This document shows positions 28,817 to 39,011 of a DNA stretch of 64,000 bases, piece by piece (the stretch's first letter is position 1; the number at the start of each line of letters is the position of its first letter). Source of the stretch: Paucisalibacillus algeriensis (GTDB lineage: Bacteria; Bacillota; Bacilli; Bacillales; Amphibacillaceae); the NCBI RefSeq assembly GCF_000577245.1, contig NZ_CBYO010000009.1, positions 1 through 64,000 of the forward strand. The letters run 5' to 3'. The notes below the pieces were generated by a model. The model did no database searches. It had not been told where the DNA came from and saw nothing but the letters and a program-made list of their open reading frames with translations. Position numbers and translations under genes: made by a program.

Positions 28817-29755
28817 ATGAGAAGAATGATTATTGATACAGATACAGCAGGTGATGATACGATTGCCATTCTAACAGCACTTCATCATTTCAAAGTAGAA
28901 GGAATAACCATTACAGGTGGGAACGTCGATTTTGATCAAGAGGTTGAAAATGCTTTATATACGATTCAAGTATTTAATCCAGATTATTATGTTCCAGTTT
29001 TTAAAGGATATGAAGGGCCAATTTTAGGTAACCAAAAGGGACATGTAACCGTAGAAGACGTTCATGGCAGAGATGGAATGGGGGACTCTTTCTTTGAAAA
29101 AGCGAAGCAACGCCCGGAAGAAAAGCATGCGGTGGATTTTATCATTGAAACAGTAAAAGCGAATCCAGGTGAGATTGAGTTATTAGCGATTGCTCCATTA
29201 ACAAATATTGCAATGGCAATAAAAAAAGAACCAACTATAGTAAAGGATATTCCCTATATTTATATTATGGGTGGCACGAACAATTCACTAGGAAATATAA
29301 CCGCAGCAGCAGAATATAATTTCTATGTTGATCCAGAAGCTGCTAAGATGGTACTCCACTCTGGTATTCCAATTACAATGGTCGGGTGGGATATGTGTAC
29401 CCAGTACTCTGTTATGGCAGATGAGGATCATCGGGATATTGAAAAATTAGGAACGAATCGCTCGAAGTTTTTCATGGATATCAATCGGGTTGTTCTTAGA
29501 TTTAATCGTGAAGTACATAAGATTAATGGTACAACACATCCAGATACATTGTTGGTTGCAATTGCCGCTAACGAAAAACTAATGACTAAGTCGAATTTGT
29601 ATTATGTGGATGTGGAAACAAAGGGCGAGATTACTAGAGGCTATAATATGGTTGATATTAATAACCGTAGTGGTAAGAAGCCGAATGTGAGAGTTTGTGA
29701 AGTGGTTGATAGAGAGGGATTTAAGGCGGATTTAGTAAAAGTTTTAAAGGGTTAA
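28817..29755 (+). CDS. Inosine-uridine preferring nucleoside hydrolase
   Basis: The 312-residue enzyme starts MRRMIIDTDTAGDD, the Ca2+-binding DTDxGxDD signature of IunH-type nucleoside hydrolases (here with A in place of P at the variable site). Further family features are NIAMAIKKEPTI, YIMGGT (about 155) and EYNFYVDPEAA (Ca2+ and ribose ligands, about 172-182). It hydrolyses ribonucleosides to base and ribose for salvage. AGGAGG precedes the ATG at 28817, making the upstream in-frame start unlikely. It is a single gene with its own terminator. Confidence 0.92.
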   Translation: MRRMIIDTDTAGDDTIAILTALHHFKVEGITITGGNVDFDQEVENALYTIQVFNPDYYVPVFKGYEGPILGNQKGHVTVEDVHGRDGMGDSFFEKAKQRPEEKHAVDFIIETVKANPGEIELLAIAPLTNIAMAIKKEPTIVKDIPYIYIMGGTNNSLGNITAAAEYNFYVDPEAAKMVLHSGIPITMVGWDMCTQYSVMADEDHRDIEKLGTNRSKFFMDINRVVLRFNREVHKINGTTHPDTLLVAIAANEKLMTKSNLYYVDVETKGEITRGYNMVDINNRSGKKPNVRVCEVVDREGFKADLVKVLKG

Positions 29756-29769
29756 ATAAGAAGGTAAAC

Positions 29770-29800
29770 AAGAGACTCCACTGAGTGGGGTCTCTTTTGT
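29770..29800 (+). terminator. Terminator of the nucleoside hydrolase gene
   Basis: AAGAGACTCCACT and AGTGGGGTCTCTT form a 13-bp stem with one T-G pair and a TTTTGTT tail. Confidence 0.8.
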
Positions 29801-29920
29801 TGAGAGGAGAATTGCCTTGAAACAGAACGAATATTCAAATTATTCATTGACGCCAACTTTCCAAAAGTGTAAGGTAATGCTAAATAGAGAAAAAACTATC
29901 CATGGAAGAAGGGGAGAAAT

Positions 29921-30613
29921 TTGATTCAACAAATTGTATGTCGACATGTTGAAAAGTCATTTAAAGGTGATGGAACGAAAACGGTGGCATTAAAAGACAT
30001 TGATTTAACTTTTGAAAAAGGGGAATTCACGGCCATTATTGGACCTTCTGGTTCTGGTAAATCTACATTATTAAGTCTTATTGGTACTTTAGACAAGCCC
30101 AGTGAAGGTGTAATTACTTACGACAGTGAAGAAATTTTGAAGAAAAGTAAAAGCAAAATTGCAGACTTTCGCTTCCAAGAAATAGGATTCATCTTTCAAC
30201 AATTTCATCTACTTCCTACCTTAACTGCATTAGAAAATGTACTTACTCCATTATTCTCTAGAAAAGTCCCATACAACAAATTAGAACGTGCAAAAGAAGT
30301 CCTTGAACAGGTTGGGCTTCAGGATAAAATGAATTCACTTCCTTCTCAATTATCGGGAGGACAGCAACAACGAGTAGCAATTGCACGTGCAATTGTACAT
30401 AAACCAAGCTGGTTACTTGCGGATGAGCCAACTGGAAACTTAGACACTGAAACAGGAGAACGGATATATGATTTACTAAAAGAGCTTAATGATCAAGAGG
30501 GCTGTGGTGTTCTATTTGTAACGCATGATCCAGCGCTTGCGGCCAAAGCAAACCGCATTATTTCGATGAAAGATGGTGTTGTGCTTTCGGATAAAGTGGG
30601 TGTAACACCGTGA
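29921..30613 (+). CDS. MacB/LolD-type ABC transporter ATPase
   Basis: The 230-residue protein has Walker [10 protein letters not shown] (about 46-54), Q-loop [10 protein letters not shown], signature [14 protein letters not shown] (about 145) and Walker [13 protein letters not shown] followed by the H-loop FVTHD. Together with the FtsX-type partner this places it in the MacB/LolCDE-like mechanotransmission group, not a classical importer. The TTG start follows GGGGAGAAA. It overlaps the permease gene by 4 bases (GTGA), so the two are translationally coupled. Confidence 0.92.
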   Translation: MIQQIVCRHVEKSFKGDGTKTVALKDIDLTFEKGEFTAIIGPSGSGKSTLLSLIGTLDKPSEGVITYDSEEILKKSKSKIADFRFQEIGFIFQQFHLLPTLTALENVLTPLFSRKVPYNKLERAKEVLEQVGLQDKMNSLPSQLSGGQQQRVAIARAIVHKPSWLLADEPTGNLDTETGERIYDLLKELNDQEGCGVLFVTHDPALAAKANRIISMKDGVVLSDKVGVTP

Positions 30614-33600
30614 TTCGCTTTATCTGGCAGAACTGGTGGAGGAGGAAGGAACGGTTTATTTTACTGATCGTTGGTGCTTTTATTATTAGTGCGGGGCTTA
30701 CCTATTTAATTGGATTGTCGGAAACAAATAAAGGAACTATCGTGGATACGCTGCAACAGCGGTGGTCTGCTTCGTATGATATTGTTGTTCGACCAGAAGG
30801 TACTCGAAGTTTGACCGAGGATAAGAAGTTATTAGAACCAAACTACTTAAGCGGTATAAGTGGTGGTATTAGTATTGAACAGTATGAAACAATTAAGAAT
30901 ATTCCAGGCATAGCGGTTGCGGCTCCGATTTCTTTGATTGGCTATGCATCCTATGATGTTTATTACGGCGATGTGGAAATAGAGGAGCCTGGAATATACA
31001 GAAAGGTAATGGAAACAACTGTAGATAATGGAATATATGAAATAACTGAAAATGGGACCTCACACTTCCCACTTAATGTTAATTGGGATTATTACAATAA
31101 ATTTGGGTACGGTGCTGGTGCTCCCAGTTTAGATGTAACGGTCACCTCCTATTCTCTTTTAGCTGGAATTGACCCGGAACAGGAAGCAAAACTAGTTGGT
31201 TTAGATGAGGCTATTATACCTTTAGGGACAAGTAGGTATTTTGAAGAGTCTGACAGCTATTATTATGATCCAATAAATGGAGGACATCATGAATTTCCGG
31301 TCATAGTAAATCAACAAACATTTGTAGATAAAGTGGAAACAATTACATTTGAGCGTTTAAATATCCCTATTAGTGAAGAGAATGCAAATGAAGTAATGGA
31401 AGAAGTAAAGAAAAATGGTGCGGATGAATATTTAGATTCTATCGAAGGGGAAGTTGTGGAGACGTTTACTTATACTGGGGAAGAGGCTTTTCGTCAGTTC
31501 ATTAATGAAAATACAGGTGTTGATTGGGAAACTGGTGAAGCGATTCCGATAGAATCTGAAGGGGAATCTGAGGATGTGGATGGTGAATCTGGAGCGGACA
31601 ATATAACGGGAGTGGTTTTTAAACCTAGTCCTTTGGAATATCAGGAAATTGCGAGCCCCTATGCAGATAGATGGCCGTATACGTATCAAGTGGTGCCATT
31701 TCAAAATGGAGAGGATGTGGTTCCAAGATATAGAAATCAGGAATCCTATCGTGAACCCGCTCTAATTGAAGAAGAATTCATTAATTATCCTAGTATCAAA
31801 CCTAATTGGATTGGCTTCTATGATGCTAGTGAACTAACAATTTCAAAGGATCCAACTACTGAGCTTCCTATGGAAACGTATCGTCCTGCGACTGCAGAGT
31901 TTGTGATGGATGAGGATGGGAATCCGGTGAATCCTCCTAAACAATTAAAGCCAGTTGGAGATCCTAATAATTTTTTAACGGAACCACCAGGAATGCTAAC
32001 GACAATCGAAGCGGCTGAGAAAATACTAGGGGATGAGCCAATCTCAGCAATTCGCATTAAAGTCGCAGGTGTTACGGATTTAAGTGATGAGAGTCAGGAA
32101 ATCCTGGAGAAGGTCGCTGCTGAAATTGAGAATAGAACAGGGTTGATTACAGATATCACACTAGGATCATCACCGCAATTGGCATTGACATTTGTCCCAG
32201 GATTAAATGAGGAAAGTGATTTTGGATGGTTTCAACAACCGTGGGTAAATATTGGTTCCTCGATTTCTATTTTTAGAGAAACAAAGATTGGTTTTTCGGG
32301 GGTTGTTGGGAGTGTAATTGCAGTAGCTATCGTCTATGTGTGGGCTTCCGGAATTGTTAATTTACTGGCGAGACGAAAGGAGTTTGCTGTATTACTTTCA
32401 ATTGGCTGGCGACCAAGCCAGTTAAGTAGATTACTTTTTATAGAATCTAGCATTATCGGTTTATTTGTAGCAATAATTTCCTGGATGATGCTTGGGTTTG
32501 TGCATATATCGAGTGATACAACAATTACGTTTACACGATTCTTATGGACTGGTTTATTTGGGCTTATTATTTATGTGCTTGGTGCGGTTATTCCAATGAT
32601 ACTCACACGAAATATATTTCCTTATGAAGCGATGCGCTCAGGGGAGATATCCGGCAATAGCAAGCGATTATTTCGAGCAAGAGGGATTAATCGAATGGCA
32701 TTTAATCATTTTATTGGGAAGTGGAAACGGAGTCTTCTTTCGGTAACGTCTATTGCTTTACCAACATCTCTTCTGGCGGTATTCTTATATATTACGTTTC
32801 GATTAAGAGGGATTATGTATACCTCTATGCTTGGGGAATATATAGCATTAGAAATAGGTCTAGCACATTATGTGGCGATTATCGTTTCATTAATTATAGC
32901 TATTTTAACTACTGCTGAAATTACATGGCAGAATATTTCGGAAAGACGAGAAGAGATTTCATTACTTCAAGCAATTGGATGGAAGGGTTGGCATATACGC
33001 AGACTGGTTCTAGCTGAAGGTGTGTTCAGTGGTTTATTCGCAGCAGCTATTGGTCTCTCAGTTGCATTCGTATTGATGTGGGGATTATATGGAGAATTCC
33101 CAGCTGAAGAAATAGGCTTTATTTTGGCTACAGGAGTTATTCCAATCGTAATCGGCTTAGTTGGAACTATATTCCCGGCAGAGCGTGCTGTGCGAATTGT
33201 TCCAAACCAGGGAATGGTTGGAAACTATTCGAATCGTAAAGTAACTGAAAAACGAATGAAGTTGGTAGTTACTTCAATAGCAGTCATGTTAGTTGGTACC
33301 TTTTTATTTACCATGATTAAGGTGGCTCCAAATATTGAAACTACTGATAAGGCGGCTGAAGTAGAGTATGCGTTTAGTCCGACAGAAGGTGAGGCCGAGA
33401 TAAGGCAACCAGTTGACACTACTGAGCAGGATAAATCAGAAGAAAACAATGCATTCACGTATAGTGACAAAGTAGATGGTAATTTCTTTGAGATATTAAA
33501 TGAAGGTGAAAATACAACCGACAAGGGAAGCTGGATTCTATCTTATAGTGCAACAGAGGTTGAAAGTAAACAACCTCCAGCAGATGAAGGAATGAAGAAT

Positions 33601-33879
33601 ATTTCCATTGAATTTACCTTCGAAGTTATAGAGGATTCACCTTTTACGTCCTATCTAATGCGACCAAAGAGGGAATTTACCATTATCGTTGATGAGAAAA
33701 AATATTATCCGGAGAATGTGACAATACTTGAAGTAGAAGACTGGGATGAAAATCAATGGTTAAAAGGAAAGATGGATGCGGTATTAGATTATACTGTACC
33801 TGATGATGTGGAGGATTTTGGGTTCGTATTAAGAACTACTGGCTTCGGAGACGGGATATTAGTTTGGTTTGAACGGTGA
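30610..33879 (+). CDS. Giant FtsX-family ABC permease with C-terminal ectodomain
   Basis: This 1089-residue permease has one N-terminal span (about 16-35), a long extracytoplasmic region (about 40-555), a first FtsX core of three spans (about 560-665), a second core of about four spans (710-855), one more span at about 885-900 and then about 190 extracytoplasmic residues. Conserved FtsX elements are LLARRKEFAVLLSIGW and ISERREEISLLQAIGWKGWH just after core spans. The last span plus acidic C-terminal domain is unusual for the family. The GTG start overlaps the ATPase stop. It may move or monitor an envelope compound; there is no sensor-kinase nearby. Confidence 0.85.
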   Translation: MIRFIWQNWWRRKERFILLIVGAFIISAGLTYLIGLSETNKGTIVDTLQQRWSASYDIVVRPEGTRSLTEDKKLLEPNYLSGISGGISIEQYETIKNIPGIAVAAPISLIGYASYDVYYGDVEIEEPGIYRKVMETTVDNGIYEITENGTSHFPLNVNWDYYNKFGYGAGAPSLDVTVTSYSLLAGIDPEQEAKLVGLDEAIIPLGTSRYFEESDSYYYDPINGGHHEFPVIVNQQTFVDKVETITFERLNIPISEENANEVMEEVKKNGADEYLDSIEGEVVETFTYTGEEAFRQFINENTGVDWETGEAIPIESEGESEDVDGESGADNITGVVFKPSPLEYQEIASPYADRWPYTYQVVPFQNGEDVVPRYRNQESYREPALIEEEFINYPSIKPNWIGFYDASELTISKDPTTELPMETYRPATAEFVMDEDGNPVNPPKQLKPVGDPNNFLTEPPGMLTTIEAAEKILGDEPISAIRIKVAGVTDLSDESQEILEKVAAEIENRTGLITDITLGSSPQLALTFVPGLNEESDFGWFQQPWVNIGSSISIFRETKIGFSGVVGSVIAVAIVYVWASGIVNLLARRKEFAVLLSIGWRPSQLSRLLFIESSIIGLFVAIISWMMLGFVHISSDTTITFTRFLWTGLFGLIIYVLGAVIPMILTRNIFPYEAMRSGEISGNSKRLFRARGINRMAFNHFIGKWKRSLLSVTSIALPTSLLAVFLYITFRLRGIMYTSMLGEYIALEIGLAHYVAIIVSLIIAILTTAEITWQNISERREEISLLQAIGWKGWHIRRLVLAEGVFSGLFAAAIGLSVAFVLMWGLYGEFPAEEIGFILATGVIPIVIGLVGTIFPAERAVRIVPNQGMVGNYSNRKVTEKRMKLVVTSIAVMLVGTFLFTMIKVAPNIETTDKAAEVEYAFSPTEGEAEIRQPVDTTEQDKSEENNAFTYSDKVDGNFFEILNEGENTTDKGSWILSYSATEVESKQPPADEGMKNISIEFTFEVIEDSPFTSYLMRPKREFTIIVDEKKYYPENVTILEVEDWDENQWLKGKMDAVLDYTVPDDVEDFGFVLRTTGFGDGILVWFER

Positions 33880-33952
33880 GGTAGTTAGGTACAGGTAGAG
33901 TAGTCTATACAGCATTAATAAGGCCTATGAATAAAGGAAAGTAATAAACAAC

Positions 33953-33987
33953 AAAAAAACTCTGATTAACCAATCAGAGTTTTTTTG
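33953..33987 (+). terminator. Rho-independent terminator
   Basis: ACTCTGATT, loop AACC, AATCAGAGT, with seven A before and eight T after; ends the ABC operon. Confidence 0.9.
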
Positions 33988-34143
33988 TATATTCACGTAA
34001 TAGAAACCATATCTTCAAACGAAATTTTCTTAGTAAAACTAAATCCACAATAAAATCCTGTTCCTAACCTTTTTATGAAGGGTGATTTACCATTTGCACA
34101 CTACTTCCATACGTTATTCCTGCTTCTTTTAATAAGCGAAATT

Positions 34144-34356
34144 CTAAGAGTTATTAAAGCTCTGTCCAATTTCCTTCTCCGCAATAATCTCATTAGCTGC
34201 CTCTAATTCTTTATGTTCTTTAACCGAATCCCCGACCATCTTGTTTAAATAATCAAATGGATAATTTGCTCTTAATCCATTTTGAACACCAATGTCCCCA
34301 TCGGTATTAGCCTGGTTAGGCATATCAAACTTTTTCTTTCCTGGCTCTTTTGTCAT
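34144..34356 (-). CDS. Small hydrophilic protein of unknown function
   Basis: The 70-residue protein starts MTKEPGKKKFDMPNQANTDG and has a central NYPFDYLNKMVGDSVKEHKE and an acidic helical end. It has no cysteine, signal or membrane span. GAGGTG lies 6 bases before the ATG at 34356, preferred to a GTG three codons upstream. It diverges from the C45-type hydrolase gene. I do not recognise a family; its size and composition fit a small spore or stress protein, but that is a guess. Confidence 0.6.
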   Translation of the reverse strand: MTKEPGKKKFDMPNQANTDGDIGVQNGLRANYPFDYLNKMVGDSVKEHKELEAANEIIAEKEIGQSFNNS

Positions 34357-34473
34357 ATTTATCACCTCAGTAGTAGACTGTCTAATGATGTTTCTTTTAT
34401 GCGATTAAGCATAAATTTTCATATCTCTTTAAAAATAAACTAAACTAATGATTAATAAGAGGGGAGAGTTAAT

Positions 34474-35544
34474 ATGAAGCAAGTAATAAGTGATATCATC
34501 CAGTTTCGTGGAAGTCACTATGATTTTGGATATATGCAAGGTGAATTATTAAGAGAGTCCCCAATTCTTCCCAACCGTGAAAAACAGTGGGGATCGAAAA
34601 GAAAATATCATTTTTCTATAGATGAAAAGGAAGTTCAAAACACCTTAATGAAGTTTGCCCCTGGAATATGGGATGAGATCGTGGGTCTATCTGATGCGCT
34701 ACAGTGGAATCTTAATGATGCCATTCGTGAATTTGGTGGGTATTATTTGGAGTATGGAAGAAGCGGATGCTCTATTTTTACTGGAAAGGATTATATAGTT
34801 CGAAATTATGATAATCATCCTGCCTCATATGAGGGGAGATATATGTTTTATCACCCTACCGATCAGGGCTATGCAGTAGTTGGGCCTTCGATGCAAATAA
34901 CTGGGCGAATCGATGGATTAAATGAAAAGGGTCTTGCAATGGGGTATAACTTTGTTAATCGGAAAAAGTCTGGAAGTGGATTTGTATGTAATATGGTTGG
35001 ACGGATTATTCTGGAGGCTTGTGCATCCGTTGAGGAGGCTGTAGATTTATTGAAGGAAATTCCACATAGGCATTCGTTCAGTTATGTTCTATTAGATAAA
35101 AGTGGCGAGGCTTATGTGGTGGAGGCTTCTCCACGAAGGGTAGATATCCACCATAATCACGCATGTACCAATCATTTTGAAAAGTTAACCGAAGAAAATC
35201 GCTATCGTATGGATGAATCTTTGAAAAGGCAGCAGACGATGAATACGCAAGCCGTAGATACACAGGATGCCTATCAAGCATTCCAAATGATGAATAATAT
35301 GGATAGAGGGATATTTTCTGAGAAGTATGGTGCGTGGGCAGGAACACTTCACACGGCTGTCTATTTTCCGAAAGAGATGAGGGCTTGGATTTCGATTGGT
35401 GGAGATCAGAAACCCGTCATTTTTGACTTTAACAAGTGGCTAGATGGTGAAAAGGTACTTATTAAGCAAATAAAAGGTAAGCTAAATTCAAACTCACCAT
35501 TTGTAAATATGGAGCTTCTCACAAATCCTGGTATTATGCTGTAG
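34474..35544 (+). CDS. C45-family autoproteolytic Ntn hydrolase / acyltransferase
   Basis: The 356-residue protein resembles the acyl-CoA:6-aminopenicillanate acyltransferase (peptidase C45) and choloylglycine hydrolase group. The probable self-cleavage site is RSGCSIF at about Cys99, with a following YIVRNYDN that holds the family aspartate. LNEKGLAMGYNF and the late NHF.KL-type segment (TNHFEKLTEENR) agree with the fold. Such enzymes cleave or form linear amide bonds. No signal peptide is visible. AGGGGAGAG precedes ATG. The gene is single, with no partner indicating a substrate. Confidence 0.85.
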   Translation: MKQVISDIIQFRGSHYDFGYMQGELLRESPILPNREKQWGSKRKYHFSIDEKEVQNTLMKFAPGIWDEIVGLSDALQWNLNDAIREFGGYYLEYGRSGCSIFTGKDYIVRNYDNHPASYEGRYMFYHPTDQGYAVVGPSMQITGRIDGLNEKGLAMGYNFVNRKKSGSGFVCNMVGRIILEACASVEEAVDLLKEIPHRHSFSYVLLDKSGEAYVVEASPRRVDIHHNHACTNHFEKLTEENRYRMDESLKRQQTMNTQAVDTQDAYQAFQMMNNMDRGIFSEKYGAWAGTLHTAVYFPKEMRAWISIGGDQKPVIFDFNKWLDGEKVLIKQIKGKLNSNSPFVNMELLTNPGIML

Positions 35545-35736
35545 TGATGGGACAAAAGAAAAGGGATAGGTAGTAGATAGGTTTGTTAGAAAGATGATAT
35601 GGACAGAGTTAACGCAAAAGCAGAAACTCTGTCTATTTGATTTGCTTTTACCAATAAGATGTGGTCTGATGCGAATTGATGCAACTCCGTGATGAATTAA
35701 ACTTCATGAATTACTCCCGCTATTAAACCATATTCC

Positions 35737-36465
35737 TTATAATACTTTACTTAAAAACGCTTGTGTACGCTTATTTCTAGGATTCGAAAATAATTCCCCT
35801 GGTACATTTTGTTCTGCAATAACACCTTCATCGATAAATAAAACGCGGTCGCTAACCTCTCGAGCAAACCCCATTTCATGTGTTACCACGACCATTGTCA
35901 TTCCCTCTTGTGCTAGCTGTTTCATTACTTCCAATACGTCCCCGACCATTTCAGGGTCTAAAGCAGATGTAGGTTCGTCAAATAGCATTACTTTCGGATT
36001 CATTGCCAAAGCTCTAGCTATCGCAACACGCTGCTTCTGTCCTCCAGATAATTCACCAGGGTAGCTATCTGCTTTTTCCTTTAAACCAACCTTTTCTAAT
36101 AATTCCATAGCATTTTTAGTTGCTTCCGCTTTTGCTGTTCCGCGCGTTTTCATTGGTGCCAGAATAATATTTTCTAATACTGTTTTATGAGGAAACAAAT
36201 TAAATTGCTGGAATACCATTCCTACTTCCTGGCGTATTTTATTAATATTTGCTTCCTTTGCTGTTATATCCTGCCCATCAATAATTACCTGGCCAGCTGT
36301 GATTTCCTCAAGCCTGTTTAAGCAACGAAGAAATGTACTTTTCCCCGAACCAGATGCTCCAATTACGCAAACAACTTCTTTTTCTTTAATTTCTACACTA
36401 ATATCTTTCAATACTTCAAACTTACCATACGATTTCTTTAAGTTTTTTACATCGATCATTGTCAT
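35737..36465 (-). CDS. glnQ: Polar amino-acid ABC importer, ATPase subunit
   Basis: The 242-residue ATPase has [19 protein letters not shown] (Walker A about 33-41), the Q-loop [36 protein letters not shown] and [20 protein letters not shown], all diagnostic of the PAAT (glutamine/histidine/arginine) subfamily. It is the third gene of the operon and its ATG overlaps the permease stop by 4 bases. It powers uptake of glutamine or a related polar amino acid. Confidence 0.93.
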   Translation of the reverse strand: MTMIDVKNLKKSYGKFEVLKDISVEIKEKEVVCVIGASGSGKSTFLRCLNRLEEITAGQVIIDGQDITAKEANINKIRQEVGMVFQQFNLFPHKTVLENIILAPMKTRGTAKAEATKNAMELLEKVGLKEKADSYPGELSGGQKQRVAIARALAMNPKVMLFDEPTSALDPEMVGDVLEVMKQLAQEGMTMVVVTHEMGFAREVSDRVLFIDEGVIAEQNVPGELFSNPRNKRTQAFLSKVL

Positions 36466-37106
36466 CGTAATTCAAATCTCCTTTCCAGGAAATTAGATAA
36501 TAATGATAATAAGTAGATTAATAGAAAATACATAATACCAACTACAAGCCATATTTCAAATGCCTTAAATGTTGCAGCGATGGCAATTTGACCTTGTTGT
36601 GTTAAATCAGCAATACCAATTACAGATAGTAAGGATGTATCCTTCAAACTAATTATTGCTTGGTTTGTAAAGGTTGGTAGCATTCTTCTAAATGCTTGAG
36701 GAAGTATGATATAGCGCATATTTTGCGCACTAGTTAAACCTAGTGAACGTGCTGCTTCGGTTTGCCCCTTATCCATGGATTGGATACCAGCACGAATTAT
36801 TTCGGCAAAATAAGCTCCGGCGTTGATTGCTACTGTGATAATACCCGCTGTTGTTCGATCAAAAGAGATAAATTCAAGGGAGTTTAGACCGAAGTAGAAA
36901 AAGAACAATTGAACTAGTATAGGGGTTCCGCGAATTGCATCGATAAAAATTTTGGCAATCCAATTTAATGCCCTTATGGGTGATAAACGTAACAATGCCA
37001 TAATAAGTCCTATAATAAAACCTAGAATAATTGCGATAACAAAAATATATATAGTTACTTTTAAGCCTTCCAAAAGGTATGGAAGGGCATTCATTATTGC
37101 CTCCAT
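36462..37106 (-). CDS. glnP: Polar amino-acid ABC importer, permease subunit
   Basis: The 214-residue protein has about five membrane spans and the permease signature [20 protein letters not shown] followed by [18 protein letters not shown] (EAA loop that contacts the ATPase). [14 protein letters not shown] is the typical N-terminal PAAT segment. A single permease gene implies a homodimer. It lies 62 bases after the binding-protein gene with a stem-loop between, and overlaps the ATPase gene. Confidence 0.93.
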   Translation of the reverse strand: MEAIMNALPYLLEGLKVTIYIFVIAIILGFIIGLIMALLRLSPIRALNWIAKIFIDAIRGTPILVQLFFFYFGLNSLEFISFDRTTAGIITVAINAGAYFAEIIRAGIQSMDKGQTEAARSLGLTSAQNMRYIILPQAFRRMLPTFTNQAIISLKDTSLLSVIGIADLTQQGQIAIAATFKAFEIWLVVGIMYFLLIYLLSLLSNFLERRFELR

Positions 37107-37129
37107 TTACTCAGCTCCTTTAAACAAGA

Positions 37130-37154
37130 AAGCGCGCTAACTTCTTGCGCGCTT
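37130..37154 (-). terminator. Intercistronic stem-loop between glnH- and glnP-type genes
   Basis: AAGCGCGC and GCGCGCTT flank a 9-base loop. No T run follows in the direction of transcription, so it more likely stabilises the upstream binding-protein mRNA or weakly attenuates than terminates fully. Confidence 0.55.
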
Positions 37155-37168
37155 GGAATACAGATTAC

Positions 37169-37939
37169 TTACTCTCCTAGGTACTTACTGATAATTTCGT
37201 CGTATTTTCCATTTTCCTTTAAACTAGCTAAGCCATCATTTATTTTCTTCAATAACTCATCATTTTTACCTTTTAATACTGAGATTCCATAGTTATCACC
37301 GTTTAACTTATCTCCCACAACTTTTAATTCAAGGTCGCTTGTAGCAATGGCATACTTGATGACCGGATAGTCTTCTAACAAGGCATCGGCACTACCGTTT
37401 GAAACTTCTTGGAACATGGAAGTACTGTCTTTGACTTGGATGATTTCATAGCCATACTCATCCTTGTTTTCCGTTGCATAATTTGCACCGGTAGTTCCAT
37501 TTTTAACAGCAATTGTCTTTCCTTCTAAATCTTCAATGCTAGAAATCTCTGTATTGTCTTCAGCAACAACTAGTGACAACCCAGATTCAAAATAAGGATC
37601 AGAAAAATCTACCGTTTTCTTTCGGTCTTCCGTAATACTCATTCCACCCATACCAATATCCAGTTCACCAGCTTGCATTGCTGGAATAATGCCACTGAAG
37701 TCCATTGCTTCAATTTTAATTTCGAATCCTTGGTCATCAGCAATTGCATTTATTAAATCAATATCGATTCCTTTCATTTCACCATTTTCTTGATATTCAA
37801 ATGGTGGATATGTAGTATCAACTCCAACTGTATAAACTGTGTCATCTCCACCTTCTCCTGAGGTTGAATTTGAGTCACCACATGCGGTTAAGATGAGAAT
37901 TAATGTGATTATAAAACCAAAATATAGTAATTTTTTCAT
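37169..37939 (-). CDS. glnH: Polar amino-acid ABC importer, substrate-binding lipoprotein
   Basis: The 256-residue protein has a lipoprotein signal with lipobox LTAC (lipidated Cys20) and a Ser/Gly-rich linker, then a type II periplasmic-binding domain: VGVDTTYPPFEYQENGEMKG, GIDIDLINAIA, DIGMGGMSITEDRKKTVDFS and DALLEDYPV. It is closest to GlnH-type proteins; glutamine, glutamate or arginine are possible ligands. It is the first gene of the operon, with a promoter upstream and AAGGAGGC before the ATG. Confidence 0.92.
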   Translation of the reverse strand: MKKLLYFGFIITLILILTACGDSNSTSGEGGDDTVYTVGVDTTYPPFEYQENGEMKGIDIDLINAIADDQGFEIKIEAMDFSGIIPAMQAGELDIGMGGMSITEDRKKTVDFSDPYFESGLSLVVAEDNTEISSIEDLEGKTIAVKNGTTGANYATENKDEYGYEIIQVKDSTSMFQEVSNGSADALLEDYPVIKYAIATSDLELKVVGDKLNGDNYGISVLKGKNDELLKKINDGLASLKENGKYDEIISKYLGE

Positions 37940-37984
37940 GTGCTAATGCCTCCTTGATTTATATTTAACGCTTACATATCTAGT

Positions 37985-38014
37985 ATTCTATACATACGCA
38001 CAAGTAATTGTCAA
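37985..38014 (-). promoter_or_regulatory. Sigma-A promoter of the glnHPQ-type operon
   Basis: On the minus strand TTGACA (38014-38009) is followed by TAGAAT (37990-37985) with an 18-base spacer, or TATAGA with 16. An inverted repeat TTTCGT/ACGAAA lies upstream at 38056-38077 and might be an operator. Confidence 0.6.
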
Positions 38015-38249
38015 GAAAAATCAAAATTAATCAAAAATGAAAAATAATTAATTACTTTCGTTAATTAACTGACGAAATTACAAAAAGCAACATATAAAAA
38101 GAATATGTTGCCTTAGTCTCAGGTATAAAATTAAGTATTTTTGAATTTCAGCTTTTTAAGCTATAAATGCATAAAACGAGAAGAGGTAGGGACATTACTA
38201 AACTAGATTATAAAAGGAAAAGGCTGTCGTTGCGCTTTACTATCTTCCG

Positions 38250-38376
38250 AAATATAAGTACCTTGAAAAAGAAAAACGCTTTTTCTGTGTGCGATGTTTC
38301 GCTGCCGTAGCCTTGCTTGGGACTGCGCTTACTCGTCCCTATGCTGGAAGTTAAAGTGAAGTATATTTCCAAAGCA
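38250..38376. repeat. Possible intergenic repeat element
   Basis: Within the 489-base gap 37940-38428 a GC-richer block stands out. It is bordered by TTCCGAAATATAAGTACCTT and, inverted, AAGTGAAGTATATTTCC, and contains a GAAAAAG/CTTTTTC hairpin followed by GTGTGCGATGTTTCGCTGCC. No frame is coding. The bordered, GC-shifted shape fits a dispersed intergenic element of Bacillaceae, but only one copy is in this window. Confidence 0.3.
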
Positions 38377-38428
38377 GGTATTAGCACTATATTGTTCGAT
38401 TCTTCATTTAAACTTGCCTCTTCATTTG

Positions 38429-38860
38429 TTAAGATATAGATTTATTACGTATGGCTATTTCGTTAGCAAACTGATTGGATACATCTTCACCAATCTCTTC
38501 CCACTTATTCTTTTCACGGATATAGCCATCTTTATCAAGTGGAGCCTGAAATTGATTAAATCCTGTTGCTGCAAGTAAGGAATTTTCATCCTTATCTAAG
38601 CCTAAATGTACAACGTGTTTAATAACAAATGGTTTTCGGAATTCAATGAATGCATCGTTTCGATCTAACATGCCCTCTAACACATGGAATGGCATACGAA
38701 GATAAATAGTTTCTCCACCCTCACGATGTAGTGTTGCATCAAAGAAAGCCCCATCATACTCCCAACTCCCACACAAACTAAGACCAAATTGTTTTGCTAA
38801 CCTGCGGGCATCTCCGAAGTATATCCTTTTTCCTTCTAGTTCCGTTTCTAATTCAATCAT
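38429..38860 (-). CDS. YugN-like family protein
   Basis: The 143-residue protein matches the YugN-like family by its layout: LCGSWEYDGAFFDATLHREG (short beta hairpin), then IYLRMPFHVLEGMLDRNDAF, FVIKHVVHLGLD and a C-terminal tail. Family function is unknown. The ATG at 38860 with AAGGAGT upstream is chosen; the longer frame toward 39061 overlaps the divergent gene region and is not coding. It diverges from a methyltransferase gene. Confidence 0.75.
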   Translation of the reverse strand: MIELETELEGKRIYFGDARRLAKQFGLSLCGSWEYDGAFFDATLHREGGETIYLRMPFHVLEGMLDRNDAFIEFRKPFVIKHVVHLGLDKDENSLLAATGFNQFQAPLDKDGYIREKNKWEEIGEDVSNQFANEIAIRNKSIS

Positions 38861-39011
38861 ATATGTACTCCTTCCTAGATTTATATTTACTATCATTAGC
38901 AATAATTGGGATAAAATACCTTTAAATATATAAGCTACTAAATAATATATTTCGCAGTCTGTCAAAAGGAGTGATAGACTGATTTTATAATGAAGGAATG
39001 TGGGGAAATTT

